A DNA stretch of 64,000 nucleotides, taken from positions 5,518,001 through 5,582,000 of the forward strand of contig NZ_CP092427.2 in the NCBI RefSeq assembly GCF_022374875.2, written 5' to 3'. The stretch comes from Mycolicibacterium rufum (GTDB lineage Bacteria; Actinomycetota; Actinomycetes; Mycobacteriales; Mycobacteriaceae). A program made the position numbers and the translations under genes. Below, one piece after another: positions 49,690 to 58,794 of the stretch; the first letter of the stretch is position 1, and each line of letters opens with the position of its first letter. Below the pieces are notes generated by a model, which had not been told where the DNA came from, did no database searches, and worked only from the letters and a program-made list of their open reading frames with translations.

Positions 49690-50727
49690 TCATCGCTTCC
49701 GTGCCTGGGTGACGAGGAGAAAGACGAGATAGCATCCGCCCAGCGCGACGGTGACGGCACCGACCGGTAACTCGTTGTCGCGGAACAACTGCTGGGCGAT
49801 CACATCGCTGATCAGCAGCAGAACAGCACCCATCGCCGCGGCGGGCGCGAGCGCGATGCCCGCGCCGGCGGTCAGCCGCCGCGCCAGCTGCGGCGCCGCC
49901 AGGGCGACGAACGCGATCGGGCCGGCCGCCGCGCAGGCCAACGCGACGAGACCGACGGCGACCACCAGATACGCCACCCGCGCGCGGTCGGGACGCACTC
50001 CCAACGCGCCCGCCGCGTCGTCGCCGAGTTGGAGCACCGGCAGCTGGGGCCCCAACGTCACCAGGGCCGCCACGAGCAGCGCGAGACACACCGTCATCGG
50101 GACGACCTGCGCCCACGTCAGGCCGCTGAGGGTGCCCTGCTGCCATACCGCCGCGGTGACCGCGGTGTGGTGGTCGAGCTTGATGACGATCCACTGGTTG
50201 ACCGAGTTGAGCACCGCGCCGGCCGCGATACCGACGACGATGAGGCGATATCCGGCGATTCCGTTGCGAAGAGACAGGGCGTACACCAGGATCGCGGTCA
50301 CCAGGCCACCGACCAGCGCGCCGGCCGCCACCGCGTAGTAGCCGCCGCCCACGGTGGCCAGCACGGTCAGCGCGCCGGTGTACGCCCCGGAGTTCACCCC
50401 GATGATGTCGGGACTGCCCAGGGGGTTTCGGGTCAACGCCTGGAACAGGGCGCCGGACACGCCGAGCGCTGCCCCGACGAGCGCCGCCATCAGCATGCGG
50501 GGCGTGCGCCACTCGAGAACGACAACCCGGTCGAAGGACCTGTTGGACCCGACCAGGACGGACAACACGTCGGCGGGTGCGACGGGATACTTCCCGAGGC
50601 CGACCGCGATGACCGCCGTGACCGCCGCCCCCACCAGGAGGATCGCCACGACGACGACCGACCGGCGGGACGCGCGGACGGACACGCCGCCCACCCGCGC
50701 CACGCACTGCTGCCGTGCGGTCCTCAC
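49690..50727 (-). CDS. fxuA: Ferric-siderophore importer permease (FepG-like)
   Basis: 345 residues from GTG 50727, which overlaps the upstream permease stop by GTGA. FecCD family with about nine membrane segments; conserved blocks are RTPRMLMAALVGAALGVSGA, LTRNPLGSPDIIGVNSGA and GPIAFVALAAPQLARRL. It forms the membrane channel with the other permease. The FepG-like counterpart in M. smegmatis is, to my recollection, fxuA. Confidence 0.87.
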   Translation of the reverse strand: MRTARQQCVARVGGVSVRASRRSVVVVAILLVGAAVTAVIAVGLGKYPVAPADVLSVLVGSNRSFDRVVVLEWRTPRMLMAALVGAALGVSGALFQALTRNPLGSPDIIGVNSGAYTGALTVLATVGGGYYAVAAGALVGGLVTAILVYALSLRNGIAGYRLIVVGIAAGAVLNSVNQWIVIKLDHHTAVTAAVWQQGTLSGLTWAQVVPMTVCLALLVAALVTLGPQLPVLQLGDDAAGALGVRPDRARVAYLVVAVGLVALACAAAGPIAFVALAAPQLARRLTAGAGIALAPAAAMGAVLLLISDVIAQQLFRDNELPVGAVTVALGGCYLVFLLVTQARKR

Positions 50728-51767
50728 GACCGGTCCGCTCCCTGTCTGCGGATCAGCCAGATCAGCACCGGTGCCCCGACGAACGCCGTCACGATGCCTG
50801 CGGGCAGTTCCGACGGGGCGATGACGACGCGGCCGATGATGTCCGCGCTCAGCAACACCGCGGGGGCGACGACGACGGCGTACGCGAGGATCCACCGCCA
50901 GTCCGGTCCCGTGACACGGCGGACGGCGTGCGGGACCATCAGGCCGACGAATCCGATCGGCCCGGCGCCCGCGGTGGCCGCCCCCGCGAGCAGCGTCACC
51001 GCAACCAGGCTCAGCACGCGGGTGCGGATCACGTTGCCGCCCAGGCTCGTGGCCAGGTCGTCGCCGAAAGACGTCACATTGAGTGAGCCCGCGACGAGCA
51101 GGCACAGCAGCGCCCCGACACCGATGAACGGGCTGATCGCCAGGGCCACGTCGAGCGGACGGCCGTCGAGAGCACCCGCGTCCCAGAACCGCATGTCGTC
51201 GAAGGCCCGGGGATGACGCAGCCGGATCGCGAAACCGATGCCGTCCATGACCGCGCCGACCGCCACCCCGGCGAGCAGCACCCGTACCGGGGTGACGACG
51301 GCGCGTCCGGACATCCCGATCAGGGCGACGGCAGCCATCGCGGCCAGTGCCCCGGCGAAGGCGAACCAGATGAAGCTCCAGATTCCCTGCAGACCGAGCA
51401 GCGCGATCGCCGATACCACGAAAAGCGCAGCCCCGGAATTGATGCCGAGGATCTCGGCGTCGGCCAGCGGATTGCGGCCGACCGCCTGGATCAGGGTGCC
51501 GGACAGCCCGAGCGCGAGGCCGACCAGCAGTGCGAGCACTGTCCGGGGGAGGCGCAGATCGTGCACGATCCACTGATCACCGAGGTTCTGATAGTCGGTG
51601 ACGGACTGCCACACCGTCGACAGCGACACGGCCTGGGTGCCGATCGCCAGGCTCGCCACACACAGCACGGCCAGCACCAGGCAGGCCGCCCCGAGCCCCA
51701 CGGTCCTGCCGCGCGCCGGAGCGGTGCGCGTCGCGGCTGCGGGCGCCGGTGGAGCGCTGGCGGTCAC
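50724..51767 (-). CDS. fxuC: Ferric-siderophore importer permease (FepD-like)
   Basis: 347 residues from GTG 51767. FecCD permease with LRLPRTVLALLVGLALGLSG, VGRNPLADAEILGINSGA and GPIGFVGLMVPHAVRR. It starts 5 bp after the SIP stop and overlaps the next permease by 4 bp. With its partner, the ATPase and the lipoprotein at 19029 it would complete a ferri-exochelin importer. The M. smegmatis FepD-like counterpart is, to my recollection, fxuC. Confidence 0.87.
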   Translation of the reverse strand: MTASAPPAPAAATRTAPARGRTVGLGAACLVLAVLCVASLAIGTQAVSLSTVWQSVTDYQNLGDQWIVHDLRLPRTVLALLVGLALGLSGTLIQAVGRNPLADAEILGINSGAALFVVSAIALLGLQGIWSFIWFAFAGALAAMAAVALIGMSGRAVVTPVRVLLAGVAVGAVMDGIGFAIRLRHPRAFDDMRFWDAGALDGRPLDVALAISPFIGVGALLCLLVAGSLNVTSFGDDLATSLGGNVIRTRVLSLVAVTLLAGAATAGAGPIGFVGLMVPHAVRRVTGPDWRWILAYAVVVAPAVLLSADIIGRVVIAPSELPAGIVTAFVGAPVLIWLIRRQGADRS

Positions 51768-51771
51768 GACG

Positions 51772-52584
51772 TCAGAGTCCGATCCGCTCACAGGCGTCGT
51801 CGAACTCCTCGAACGCGAGCTTGTCGCTCTTGCCTGCGGCCAGCGCATTCTCGTAGACGGCCAGGGCGGCGTCGCCGTGCGTGGCGAATCGGGCGTCCCA
51901 GGCCTCCGAGTCGGCCCGCCAATAACCGGTGATGTCGTAGCGGTCGGGCGTCCACCCCGACGAGCGGAGGTACTTGCGGACGGCGCGGGATTGGGCCGCC
52001 TCCCCGGCGAACCAGCAGTAGCCGAGCCCCGGCGGCATCGGGTGTCCCCGCACCGCAGCGGCCAATGTGCTTGGCGCCAGGCCGTTCCCGGTGCCGATGT
52101 GGGGGACGACCGTCACGCCGTCACGACGGGGGAGATAGTCGAGGTCGTCTGCGGCGCCGAGTTCGACGATCACGGTCGCCGTCAGCCGGGGCGGCAGCTC
52201 CTCGATGATGCGCGCTGCGGCCGGAAGGCCGGACAGGTCGCTGACGAGCAGCTGCCAGCGCGCCTCGGGAAGGGGTCGGTACCACGAGCGCGCGTGGTCG
52301 AGCACCACCCGGTCTCCCGCGGTGGCGCGGGACGCCCAGCGGGTGCCCGGGCCCCCGGCGTGCCGCACGATGTCGAGCGTGACCAGCGCGCCGTCGTGGC
52401 GGCGCACCGAGTAGTTGCGGCCTTCGCCGTCCGGATGGTCGTGCGGCGCGAAGTACACGCCGACCGCGGAATCGCCTGCCGGTTTCACTCCGAGCGCGTC
52501 GGGATCGTCGACGCGCAGCACGAGCCGCCGGAGTCGACTGCTCAGCTGACGGGTCTCGACGACCGAGGCAGGGGAGAACGACAT
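51772..52584 (-). CDS. Siderophore-interacting FAD-binding ferric reductase (SIP family)
   Basis: 270 residues of the ViuB/YqjH family. The FAD-binding part (RNYSVRRHDG near residue 58) is followed by a C-terminal NAD(P)H-binding-like part (YCWFAGEAAQSRAVRKYLR). These cytosolic proteins reduce ferric siderophores to release iron after import. It is the first gene of the uptake operon. ATG 52584 is used; a TTG immediately upstream is the alternative. The iron box at 52585-52603 directly abuts the start codon, so the transcript may have little or no leader. Confidence 0.88.
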   Translation of the reverse strand: MSFSPASVVETRQLSSRLRRLVLRVDDPDALGVKPAGDSAVGVYFAPHDHPDGEGRNYSVRRHDGALVTLDIVRHAGGPGTRWASRATAGDRVVLDHARSWYRPLPEARWQLLVSDLSGLPAAARIIEELPPRLTATVIVELGAADDLDYLPRRDGVTVVPHIGTGNGLAPSTLAAAVRGHPMPPGLGYCWFAGEAAQSRAVRKYLRSSGWTPDRYDITGYWRADSEAWDARFATHGDAALAVYENALAAGKSDKLAFEEFDDACERIGL

Positions 52585-52603
52585 CAAGGTGAGGCTAACC
52601 TAT
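52585..52603. promoter_or_regulatory. IdeR/DtxR-type iron box at the start of the siderophore uptake operon
   Basis: CAAGGTGAGGCTAACCTAT matches the 19-bp consensus at 15 positions, with AGGCTAACCTA intact. It directly precedes the SIP start codon and would repress the uptake operon when iron is plentiful. Confidence 0.72.
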
Positions 52604-52778
52604 GTCGTATCCCGATGGCGTCCCCGGTGGGGACAGACCCGCGGGTATGCTGGCCGCGGCGCGCAGGAACGCCCGACGTCCGCTCGAAGAGGCTCAGCCT
52701 CCCTGCCTGACAGTGCAAGGCTGCCGACCTCTTCTCGGCCCGACCTCGCGGACGCCGGGCGCTCGAGAGGAGGCCGTC

Positions 52779-54002
52779 ATGGCCAGCATGTTGCCCGACA
52801 ATCCTTCGTTGTCCCGTCTGCGTGAGCAGGCGCGCTCCCTGCAGCGCCGTGCCCGGGCCGGTGATCCGGACGCAGTGGAGTCGATCCAGCGCCACCACCC
52901 GCGTCCCGATCGGGTGCTCGCACAGCTGCCGGACCGATTCGCGCTGCACGACGCTCAGGTGACCGTCGCGCGCCGGTACGGATTCACCGGCTGGCCGGCG
53001 CTCGTGCGGTATCTCGACACCGCCGCGACGCTCACCGTGGACCCCAGCCGCGTCGACGAGGGCGCGCTCGGCGAGGCCGACCGGTTCTGTGCGTTGGCCG
53101 TCCTGCACTACACCGACGTCGACGCACCGCCACGGTGGAAAAATGCCGTCGAATTGCTGACGGCTACACCAGATCTCACCGAGGACCACGTGTGGGCGGC
53201 AGCCGCGGCGGCCGACGCCGGCACCCTACGTCGTCTCCTGCGCGTCGACCGCACGCAGGCGGTCGCGGCCGGAGGACCGTTCGGGTGGCCGCCGCTGCTG
53301 TACCTCTGCTACTCGCGGGCCACCGCGTCGCGGGCCGAGACCCTCGAGACCGCAGCGCTTCTCCTCGATGCCGGCGCCGATCCGAACGCCGGCTACCTGT
53401 GGCGGGGCATGTCGACGCCGTTCACCGCGCTCACCGGGGTGTTCGGGGAGGGCGAGCAGGGGCCGCGGCGCCAGCCCCGGCATCCGTTCTGCACCGAACT
53501 CGCCACGTTGCTGCTCGACCGCGGTGCGCACCCGGCCGATCACCAGACGCTCTACAACCGGATGTTCCGACCCGACGACTCCCACCTGGAATTACTGTTC
53601 GATCGCGGCGTGGCCGATGGCGGGCCCAGTCCCTGGGAACGCCGGCTGGGAGAGGCGATGGAGACCCGCGCACAGATGTGGCGCCGGCAGGTGCAGTGGG
53701 CGGCGGCGCACGGCTTCTCCGGCCGGCTGGAGCTGCTGGAACGACACGGCATCGACGTCGGCGGTGTCGAGGTCGTCGCGCCGACGTTCCCGGCCGACCC
53801 GAACGCCCGCGACGAGGACGGTGCGACGGCGCTGCACCACGCCGCGTGGGCCGGGGACCTCGACCTGATCGCCCGGCTTCTCGCGGCGGGCGCCGACCGG
53901 GACGCGGTCGACGACCGGTTCGGAACGACGCCGCAGCAGTGGGCCGAGCACGCCGACCAGAGCGAGGCCGCCGCTCTGCTCAGGGAGCGTCCGCCTCGGT
54001 GA
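52779..54002 (+). CDS. Ankyrin-repeat protein
   Basis: 407 residues from ATG 52779 with GAGAGGAGG upstream. The N-terminal 80 residues are helical and charged. Several ankyrin-like repeats follow, clearest at ETAALLLDAGADPNAGY, ATLLLDRGAHPADHQTL and the C-terminal DEDGATALHHAAWAGDLDLIARLLAAGAD region. Such repeats bind proteins; no catalytic domain is seen. It is divergent from the siderophore uptake operon, but its start is 176 bp beyond the iron box, so iron control is doubtful. Its last 23 bp overlap the convergent SIS gene. Confidence 0.78.
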   Translation: MASMLPDNPSLSRLREQARSLQRRARAGDPDAVESIQRHHPRPDRVLAQLPDRFALHDAQVTVARRYGFTGWPALVRYLDTAATLTVDPSRVDEGALGEADRFCALAVLHYTDVDAPPRWKNAVELLTATPDLTEDHVWAAAAAADAGTLRRLLRVDRTQAVAAGGPFGWPPLLYLCYSRATASRAETLETAALLLDAGADPNAGYLWRGMSTPFTALTGVFGEGEQGPRRQPRHPFCTELATLLLDRGAHPADHQTLYNRMFRPDDSHLELLFDRGVADGGPSPWERRLGEAMETRAQMWRRQVQWAAAHGFSGRLELLERHGIDVGGVEVVAPTFPADPNARDEDGATALHHAAWAGDLDLIARLLAAGADRDAVDDRFGTTPQQWAEHADQSEAAALLRERPPR

Positions 54003-54957
54003 CCTGCCACTGCCGCGCGGCGATCAACTCGGGCACCAGCACCTCGGCCAGCAGCGCGACGTCGTCGTCGCTGTCGCCCGCATAGCGCAGCGTGAAACCG
54101 GCCCCCGGGACGTCACCGCCGACCCCGACGACGGTGCTGCCCCGCGCAGTGGTCCACTCGGCGGCTTGCGCTTCCCAGGGAGAGCCGGCGAAGACCAGCA
54201 GGCGATAGTCGGTGGTCTTGGTCAGGTACACGTCGACGTGGCTCCAATCACCGGTCTCGCAGGCGGCGGCGGGACGCCGCGGGCCCTCCCGCAGCATCAA
54301 CGCGCCCTGCTGTGCGGTGCACAGCCGGTGGGCGGGCGCGGCCAGGTAAGTGCCCGACGGCCCGAGGAGCAGCGCGGAAAGCTCAGGCAGCCAATCGGAT
54401 TCACGGTCCAGCAGATCGGCGCTCGCGGCGGCGGCACCGTCGACGGATGCCGCGAGCGCCGAGGTGTCGACGCCGATGAGGTGGCTCTCCAAGGCCAGCA
54501 GCAGCGCGAGCGTGTGCTGATAGCTCCGGCACGCCACACCGCCGGTCTCCACCCCGGCCTCCAGGGTGAGGACCGCGTCGCACCGCTCGGTGAGCGCGGA
54601 GCCCGGCGTGTTCGTCAGCGCGACGGTGGTGACACCGGCGGGCAGTCGGGTCAGCGCGTCGAGCGTCTCGGCCGACCCGCCGCTGGCCGAGGTCGCCACC
54701 ACCAGCGTTCCCGGCCCCCAGGCCGGCAGCAGGCAGGATGACGCGAGTTCGGCGGTCGCCACCACACCGCGGGCCCGCAGGCGGGCGGCGGCCACCGCCC
54801 CCGCGTACGCGGAGGATCCCATGCCGAGCAGGACGACGCGGGTGGTGTCGGCCGGCACGACGTCCGCCCACGGATTGCGGTCGGACAGCAGCAGCGCCAG
54901 GCGAGCCAGAGTCTCGGGCTTGCGCGCGAGGTCGGCGGCGAACGCGTCGGGTTTCAC
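53980..54957 (-). CDS. SIS-domain sugar isomerase/deaminase-like protein
   Basis: 325 residues from GTG 54957. Two SIS-type halves are suggested: VVLLGMGSSAYAGAVAAARL and VVATSASGGSAETLDAL in the first, and weaker similarity in the second. The arrangement resembles the isomerase half of GlmS or AgaS-type amino-sugar enzymes, without a glutaminase domain. It is the last gene of a three-gene operon after a glycosyltransferase and a glucosamine-kinase-like gene, overlapping the kinase by GTGA. Interconversion or deamination of an amino-sugar phosphate is the natural inference; the reaction is not proven. Confidence 0.75.
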   Translation of the reverse strand: MKPDAFAADLARKPETLARLALLLSDRNPWADVVPADTTRVVLLGMGSSAYAGAVAAARLRARGVVATAELASSCLLPAWGPGTLVVATSASGGSAETLDALTRLPAGVTTVALTNTPGSALTERCDAVLTLEAGVETGGVACRSYQHTLALLLALESHLIGVDTSALAASVDGAAAASADLLDRESDWLPELSALLLGPSGTYLAAPAHRLCTAQQGALMLREGPRRPAAACETGDWSHVDVYLTKTTDYRLLVFAGSPWEAQAAEWTTARGSTVVGVGGDVPGAGFTLRYAGDSDDDVALLAEVLVPELIAARQWQVTEADAP

Positions 54958-56153
54958 GGTGTCTCCTCGTCGTCGAGCAGGGCGGGCAGCGCGGCGTCGG
55001 GCACGTACATCCAGCGGGGCAGATGCGCTGCGGCGTAGATCATCTCGCGCAGCACCTGAATCAGGCGAAGGGCCCGCAGCGGATGCGGATCGTAGAGGCC
55101 GGCGTGGCCCAGCACCCGCAGGCGGCCCACATACGCGTGGAGAAACGCGCGGCGGGCGGTGTCCTCCACCGCGCGGACGGCGACCGGATCGAGTTCGGTG
55201 TGGCGGCGGGCGACGATCGCGACGTGCGACAGCGACTGCGCCATGCCGGCGACGTCGACGACCGCGGGAATCGGCATGACCCGCTCGGGCGCCGTCAGCA
55301 CCGGGTTGCCGTCGAAGTCGGTGACCGTGAACCGGTCGCCGCTGCGCAGCACCTGGCCGACATGCAGATCGCCGTGTCCGTCGAGGACGGTCGCGCCGGC
55401 CAGCGTCCGCAGGATCCCGAATTCCTGCGCGACGACCGCTCGGCGCGCGCGCAGCGTCGCTCCGCACACCGAATCGCCGGTGGCGCAGGCACGTTCGAGG
55501 GTGTCGAGAGCGGCGCGGTGCCAGCGGTGCGCGTCGGCGTCGGTGGCGGTCGACGCGGTCGAGGCCAGTGCGGCGTGCAGGTCGGCGATCAGCGTTCCGA
55601 GTGCTGTCGCCGTGGGCGTGACCGCGTCGGGGTCGCGGGCCCCGGCGGCCGAGGTGACGGCGTCGACAGCCCATGTCCAGCCGTCCACCGCGCCCGGCAG
55701 GTACTCGTCCGCGTACGCCACCACGGTCTCCTCACCCCCGGGTGGCCGCCAGGTGATCAGGCCCCACGGGGTCGGCATCCCGGTGAAGCCGGCCTCGCGC
55801 AGGACGGTGATGCGCCGCGGCGCCGGGTGGGGGCCTTCCTGCAGGTGCGTCGCCCATTTGACGACCGCTGTGTCGCCCACGATCACCGACTCGTTGGTCT
55901 GGTCGACGCCCATGGGACGCTCGCCCTTCGCCGATCGCGGCGTCCAGGAGCGCACGGTGAACCGGCCGATGCGGCGCGAACCCTGATGTGCTGCGAACAG
56001 ATCGAGCAGGGCCTGGGCCGCACCGTCACCGGGCCGCGCGCGCCGCCACCCGTCGTGGTGCACCATCGGCGTCGCGGCCAGGCCTGCGCCCGCGTTCACG
56101 ACGGCCAGCCGGTGTCCGTCCGGCAGGTCCAGCGCGTCCAGCGGATCGGTCAC
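54954..56153 (-). CDS. Glucosamine kinase / maltokinase-like aminoglycoside-phosphotransferase-fold kinase
   Basis: 399 residues from GTG 56153. The N-terminal cap has MGVDQTNESVIVGDTAVVKW, as in mycobacterial maltokinases. The catalytic loop is LDGHGDLHVGQVL and the metal-binding loop TDFDGNP. A branch of this family from actinobacteria phosphorylates glucosamine. The neighbouring SIS-domain and glycosyltransferase genes, joined by 4-bp overlaps on both sides, favour an amino-sugar kinase over a maltose kinase, since no trehalose synthase or GlgE gene is nearby. Substrate assignment is inferred. Confidence 0.75.
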   Translation of the reverse strand: MTDPLDALDLPDGHRLAVVNAGAGLAATPMVHHDGWRRARPGDGAAQALLDLFAAHQGSRRIGRFTVRSWTPRSAKGERPMGVDQTNESVIVGDTAVVKWATHLQEGPHPAPRRITVLREAGFTGMPTPWGLITWRPPGGEETVVAYADEYLPGAVDGWTWAVDAVTSAAGARDPDAVTPTATALGTLIADLHAALASTASTATDADAHRWHRAALDTLERACATGDSVCGATLRARRAVVAQEFGILRTLAGATVLDGHGDLHVGQVLRSGDRFTVTDFDGNPVLTAPERVMPIPAVVDVAGMAQSLSHVAIVARRHTELDPVAVRAVEDTARRAFLHAYVGRLRVLGHAGLYDPHPLRALRLIQVLREMIYAAAHLPRWMYVPDAALPALLDDEETP

Positions 56154-57466
56154 CCGGCCTCTGCGCGGCCGGCCCGTTCGATGACGTCGGCGCCGACCCG
56201 CAGTCCGTCGCGGGCGCGGATCGCGGTGCCCAGTTCGGTCAGGCGCTCGCGCAGCACGGTGTCGGCGAGCAGACGGTCCACCGCGGCGGTCAGCTCCCCG
56301 TCGGTGAACCGGTAGGTGTCCACCCGGATTCCGAAGCCGAGCTCGTCGATGCGCTGGGCGTTCTCGTACTGATCCCAGAACAGCGGCAGCACGATCAGCG
56401 GCTTGCCGAAGTGCAGTGTCTCGGTGACGGTGTTGTTGCCCCCGTGCGAGATCACCAGGTCGACCTGCGGGATGACTTTGGTCTGCGGCAGCATCTGCTC
56501 GCCGACCATGTTGTCGGCCAGCGGGATCCGGTCGGCCTGCGGGCCCTTGCTGACGATGAAGCGGTGTCGCGTGGTGCCCAGCACATCGACCAGCCGCCGC
56601 ATCAGTTCGACGTCGGCGCCGCCCAGAGAGCCGAGCGACAGGTAGATCAGGGCGCTGTCGGCGGGCCGGTCGGCGACCGCGGCGGGCAGCGGGTAGGCGT
56701 CGTCGGTCTCGCGGACACTGGAGTCCATCCGCGTCCACGTGGCGTCGAGGGGGCGCCGTTCGACGTAGTCGGCCTCGGCCGGGTAGACGTAGAGATTGGC
56801 GGCGTTGTCGCGGGGCATGAACTCCAGGTCGGGCAGCGGTGCCGCGCCCCGGTCCTGCACCCAGGCGTCGAAGTCGGCCCACATCGCGCGGTGGGTGCGG
56901 TCGAATTCCGCGCGGTAGGCGTCCCACGCGGAGCGGTCGGCGCTGGGCAGCCCCGAGAAGGGCGGCGGCACATCGGGTCCCGGGATCTCCAGGGGACTGC
57001 AGGACACCACGCGCACGAACGGCACGCCAGCGGTGACCAGTGCCGGGAACAGCACGACGTTGTCCTCGACGATCACGTCGGGCCGGTGCTCGGCGATGAT
57101 GTCGCGCAGCCGGGGCTCGCAGTAGCGCGCGCCGTCGATGAGCGCCTGGTAGGTCGGCTGGATGAACGTCGAGAGCTGCTCGACCGTCGGCTTGCGGAAC
57201 TCGGGGGCGGTCTCGGCGATGAACTGCGTCCAGAACGCGCCGGCGTCCTCGTCGGCGGCTCCCTCGGCCGGCGCGGCGAGATCGACGAGTTCCTCGACGA
57301 ACCCGAACGGTGCGATCCTGCCCGCCCAGGAGCTCTCCGCGGCGAACACGATGCGGTGGCCGCGGTCGCGCAGGATCGACGCCAGCCCGATGCACTGATT
57401 CGTCGGCCCGTAGGCCGATTCCGGCCAGAACATGATCGTCAGCGGCTTCTGTGATGCGGTCGTCAC
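56150..57466 (-). CDS. GT1-family (UGT/MGT-like) glycosyltransferase
   Basis: 438 residues from GTG 57466 (57472 also possible). GT-B fold: an N-terminal acceptor domain (MFWPESAYGPTNQCIGLASI) and a C-terminal donor domain with LIYLSLGSLGG, the VDLVISHGGNNTVTETL motif and PLFWDQYENAQRI. The HGGNNT and DQ elements match macroside-type glycosyltransferases acting on small molecules. It is the first gene of the operon with the kinase and SIS genes, and divergent from the chloroperoxidase-like gene 60 bp away. The acceptor is unknown. Confidence 0.82.
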   Translation of the reverse strand: MTTASQKPLTIMFWPESAYGPTNQCIGLASILRDRGHRIVFAAESSWAGRIAPFGFVEELVDLAAPAEGAADEDAGAFWTQFIAETAPEFRKPTVEQLSTFIQPTYQALIDGARYCEPRLRDIIAEHRPDVIVEDNVVLFPALVTAGVPFVRVVSCSPLEIPGPDVPPPFSGLPSADRSAWDAYRAEFDRTHRAMWADFDAWVQDRGAAPLPDLEFMPRDNAANLYVYPAEADYVERRPLDATWTRMDSSVRETDDAYPLPAAVADRPADSALIYLSLGSLGGADVELMRRLVDVLGTTRHRFIVSKGPQADRIPLADNMVGEQMLPQTKVIPQVDLVISHGGNNTVTETLHFGKPLIVLPLFWDQYENAQRIDELGFGIRVDTYRFTDGELTAAVDRLLADTVLRERLTELGTAIRARDGLRVGADVIERAGRAEAG

Positions 57467-57525
57467 CCGCACAACCTACCCCCGTCCGGGTGGTCGGCCC
57501 CGGTGATGCGGGGTAGTTTCTCCGC

Positions 57526-58350
57526 ATGCCGACCATCACCACCGGCGACGGTGTCGAGATCTATTACAAGGACTGGGGTTCGGGACAGCCCATCGTGTTC
57601 AGCCACGGCTGGCCGTTGTCGGCGGACGACTGGGATGCCCAGCTGATGTTCTTCCTGGGCGAGGGCTACCGGGTGGTCGCGCACGACCGGCGCGGCCACG
57701 GACGCTCCGCCCAGGTGGCCGACGGCCACGACATGGACCACTACGCCGACGACCTAGCCGCCGTCGTCGAGCACCTCGATCTCCGCGAGGCCGTACACGT
57801 GGGGCACTCGACCGGAGGCGGCGAGGTGGTGCGATATCTGGCCCGGCACGGGGAGGAGCGCGCCGCCAAAGCCGCGCTGATCGCCGCGGTGCCGCCGCTG
57901 ATGGTGCAGACCGAGGCCAACCCCGGCGGGTTGCCGAAGTCGGTGTTCGACGATTTCCAGACCCAGGTGGCGACCAATCGCTCGGCGTTCTACCGCGCGG
58001 TGCCCGAGGGGCCGTTCTACGGATTCAATCGCGAGGGTGTGGAGCCCGTCGAGGCGGTGATCGCGAACTGGTGGCGCCAGGGCATGATGGGCGGCGCCAA
58101 GGCGCACTACGACGGCGTGGTGGCGTTCTCGCAGACCGATTTCACCGAGGATCTCCGACAGATCCGGCTACCGGTGCTGGTCATGCACGGCGACGACGAC
58201 CAGGTGGTTCCCTACGCCGACGCCGGACCGCTCTCGGCCGAGTTGCTGCCCAACGGGATGCTGAAGACGTACAAGGGTTTCCCGCACGGGATGCCCACCA
58301 CGCACGCAGATGTGATCAACGCCGACCTGCTGGAGTTCATCCGGTCCTAG
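57526..58350 (+). CDS. Alpha/beta hydrolase, non-heme chloroperoxidase-like
   Basis: 274 residues. The catalytic triad is visible as Ser95 in GHSTGGGE, Asp in MHGDDDQVVP and His in FPHGMPTTH; the oxyanion segment SHGWPLSADDW is typical of cofactor-free haloperoxidases and esterases. In vivo these are usually esterases or perhydrolases. It is monocistronic and divergent from the glycosyltransferase operon. Confidence 0.88.
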   Translation: MPTITTGDGVEIYYKDWGSGQPIVFSHGWPLSADDWDAQLMFFLGEGYRVVAHDRRGHGRSAQVADGHDMDHYADDLAAVVEHLDLREAVHVGHSTGGGEVVRYLARHGEERAAKAALIAAVPPLMVQTEANPGGLPKSVFDDFQTQVATNRSAFYRAVPEGPFYGFNREGVEPVEAVIANWWRQGMMGGAKAHYDGVVAFSQTDFTEDLRQIRLPVLVMHGDDDQVVPYADAGPLSAELLPNGMLKTYKGFPHGMPTTHADVINADLLEFIRS

Positions 58351-58373
58351 AGAGGGCCCGACGGCGGCACCGA

Positions 58374-58769
58374 TCAGGCGGGACCGGCCTGCGAGGCTTC
58401 CCGCTGGATGCGCTCGAACTGCGCGCCCATGGCGTCGGCCAGCGCCGTCGCGCCCGACAGTGGCCGCACCATCACCATGAAGTCGTCGATCAGCCCGTCG
58501 TCGTCGACATGCAGGAAGTCGCAGCCGGTGACCTTCTTGCCGTCGACCGTCGCCTCGAAGACCAGCGCGTGGTCGCGGCCGTCGGCGATCTCCCGGATGT
58601 AGCGGAAGTCGGCGAAGACGCGCATCACTGCGCGCAGGATGGCCGCGGTGATCGGCTTGCCCACGTAGGGCTTGAAGGCGACAGGACTGGTGAACACGAC
58701 GTCATCGGCGAGCAGGGCCTCGATGGCGGCTTCGTCGCGAGCTTCGACGGCGTGGCGGAACGGGTGCAT
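58374..58769 (-). CDS. NTF2/SnoaL-like protein
   Basis: 131 residues from ATG 58769. An alpha+beta cone fold is indicated by HPFRHAVEARDEAAIEALLADDVVFTSP at the N terminus and the strand pattern VTGCDFLHVDDDGLIDDFMVMVRP. Members include small isomerases, hydrolases and ligand binders, so function cannot be assigned. It lies 25 bp behind the GAF-like gene on the same strand, suggesting co-transcription. Confidence 0.75.
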   Translation of the reverse strand: MHPFRHAVEARDEAAIEALLADDVVFTSPVAFKPYVGKPITAAILRAVMRVFADFRYIREIADGRDHALVFEATVDGKKVTGCDFLHVDDDGLIDDFMVMVRPLSGATALADAMGAQFERIQREASQAGPA

Positions 58770-58794
58770 GTGCCGACCGTAGCGAAGCCGCCGA

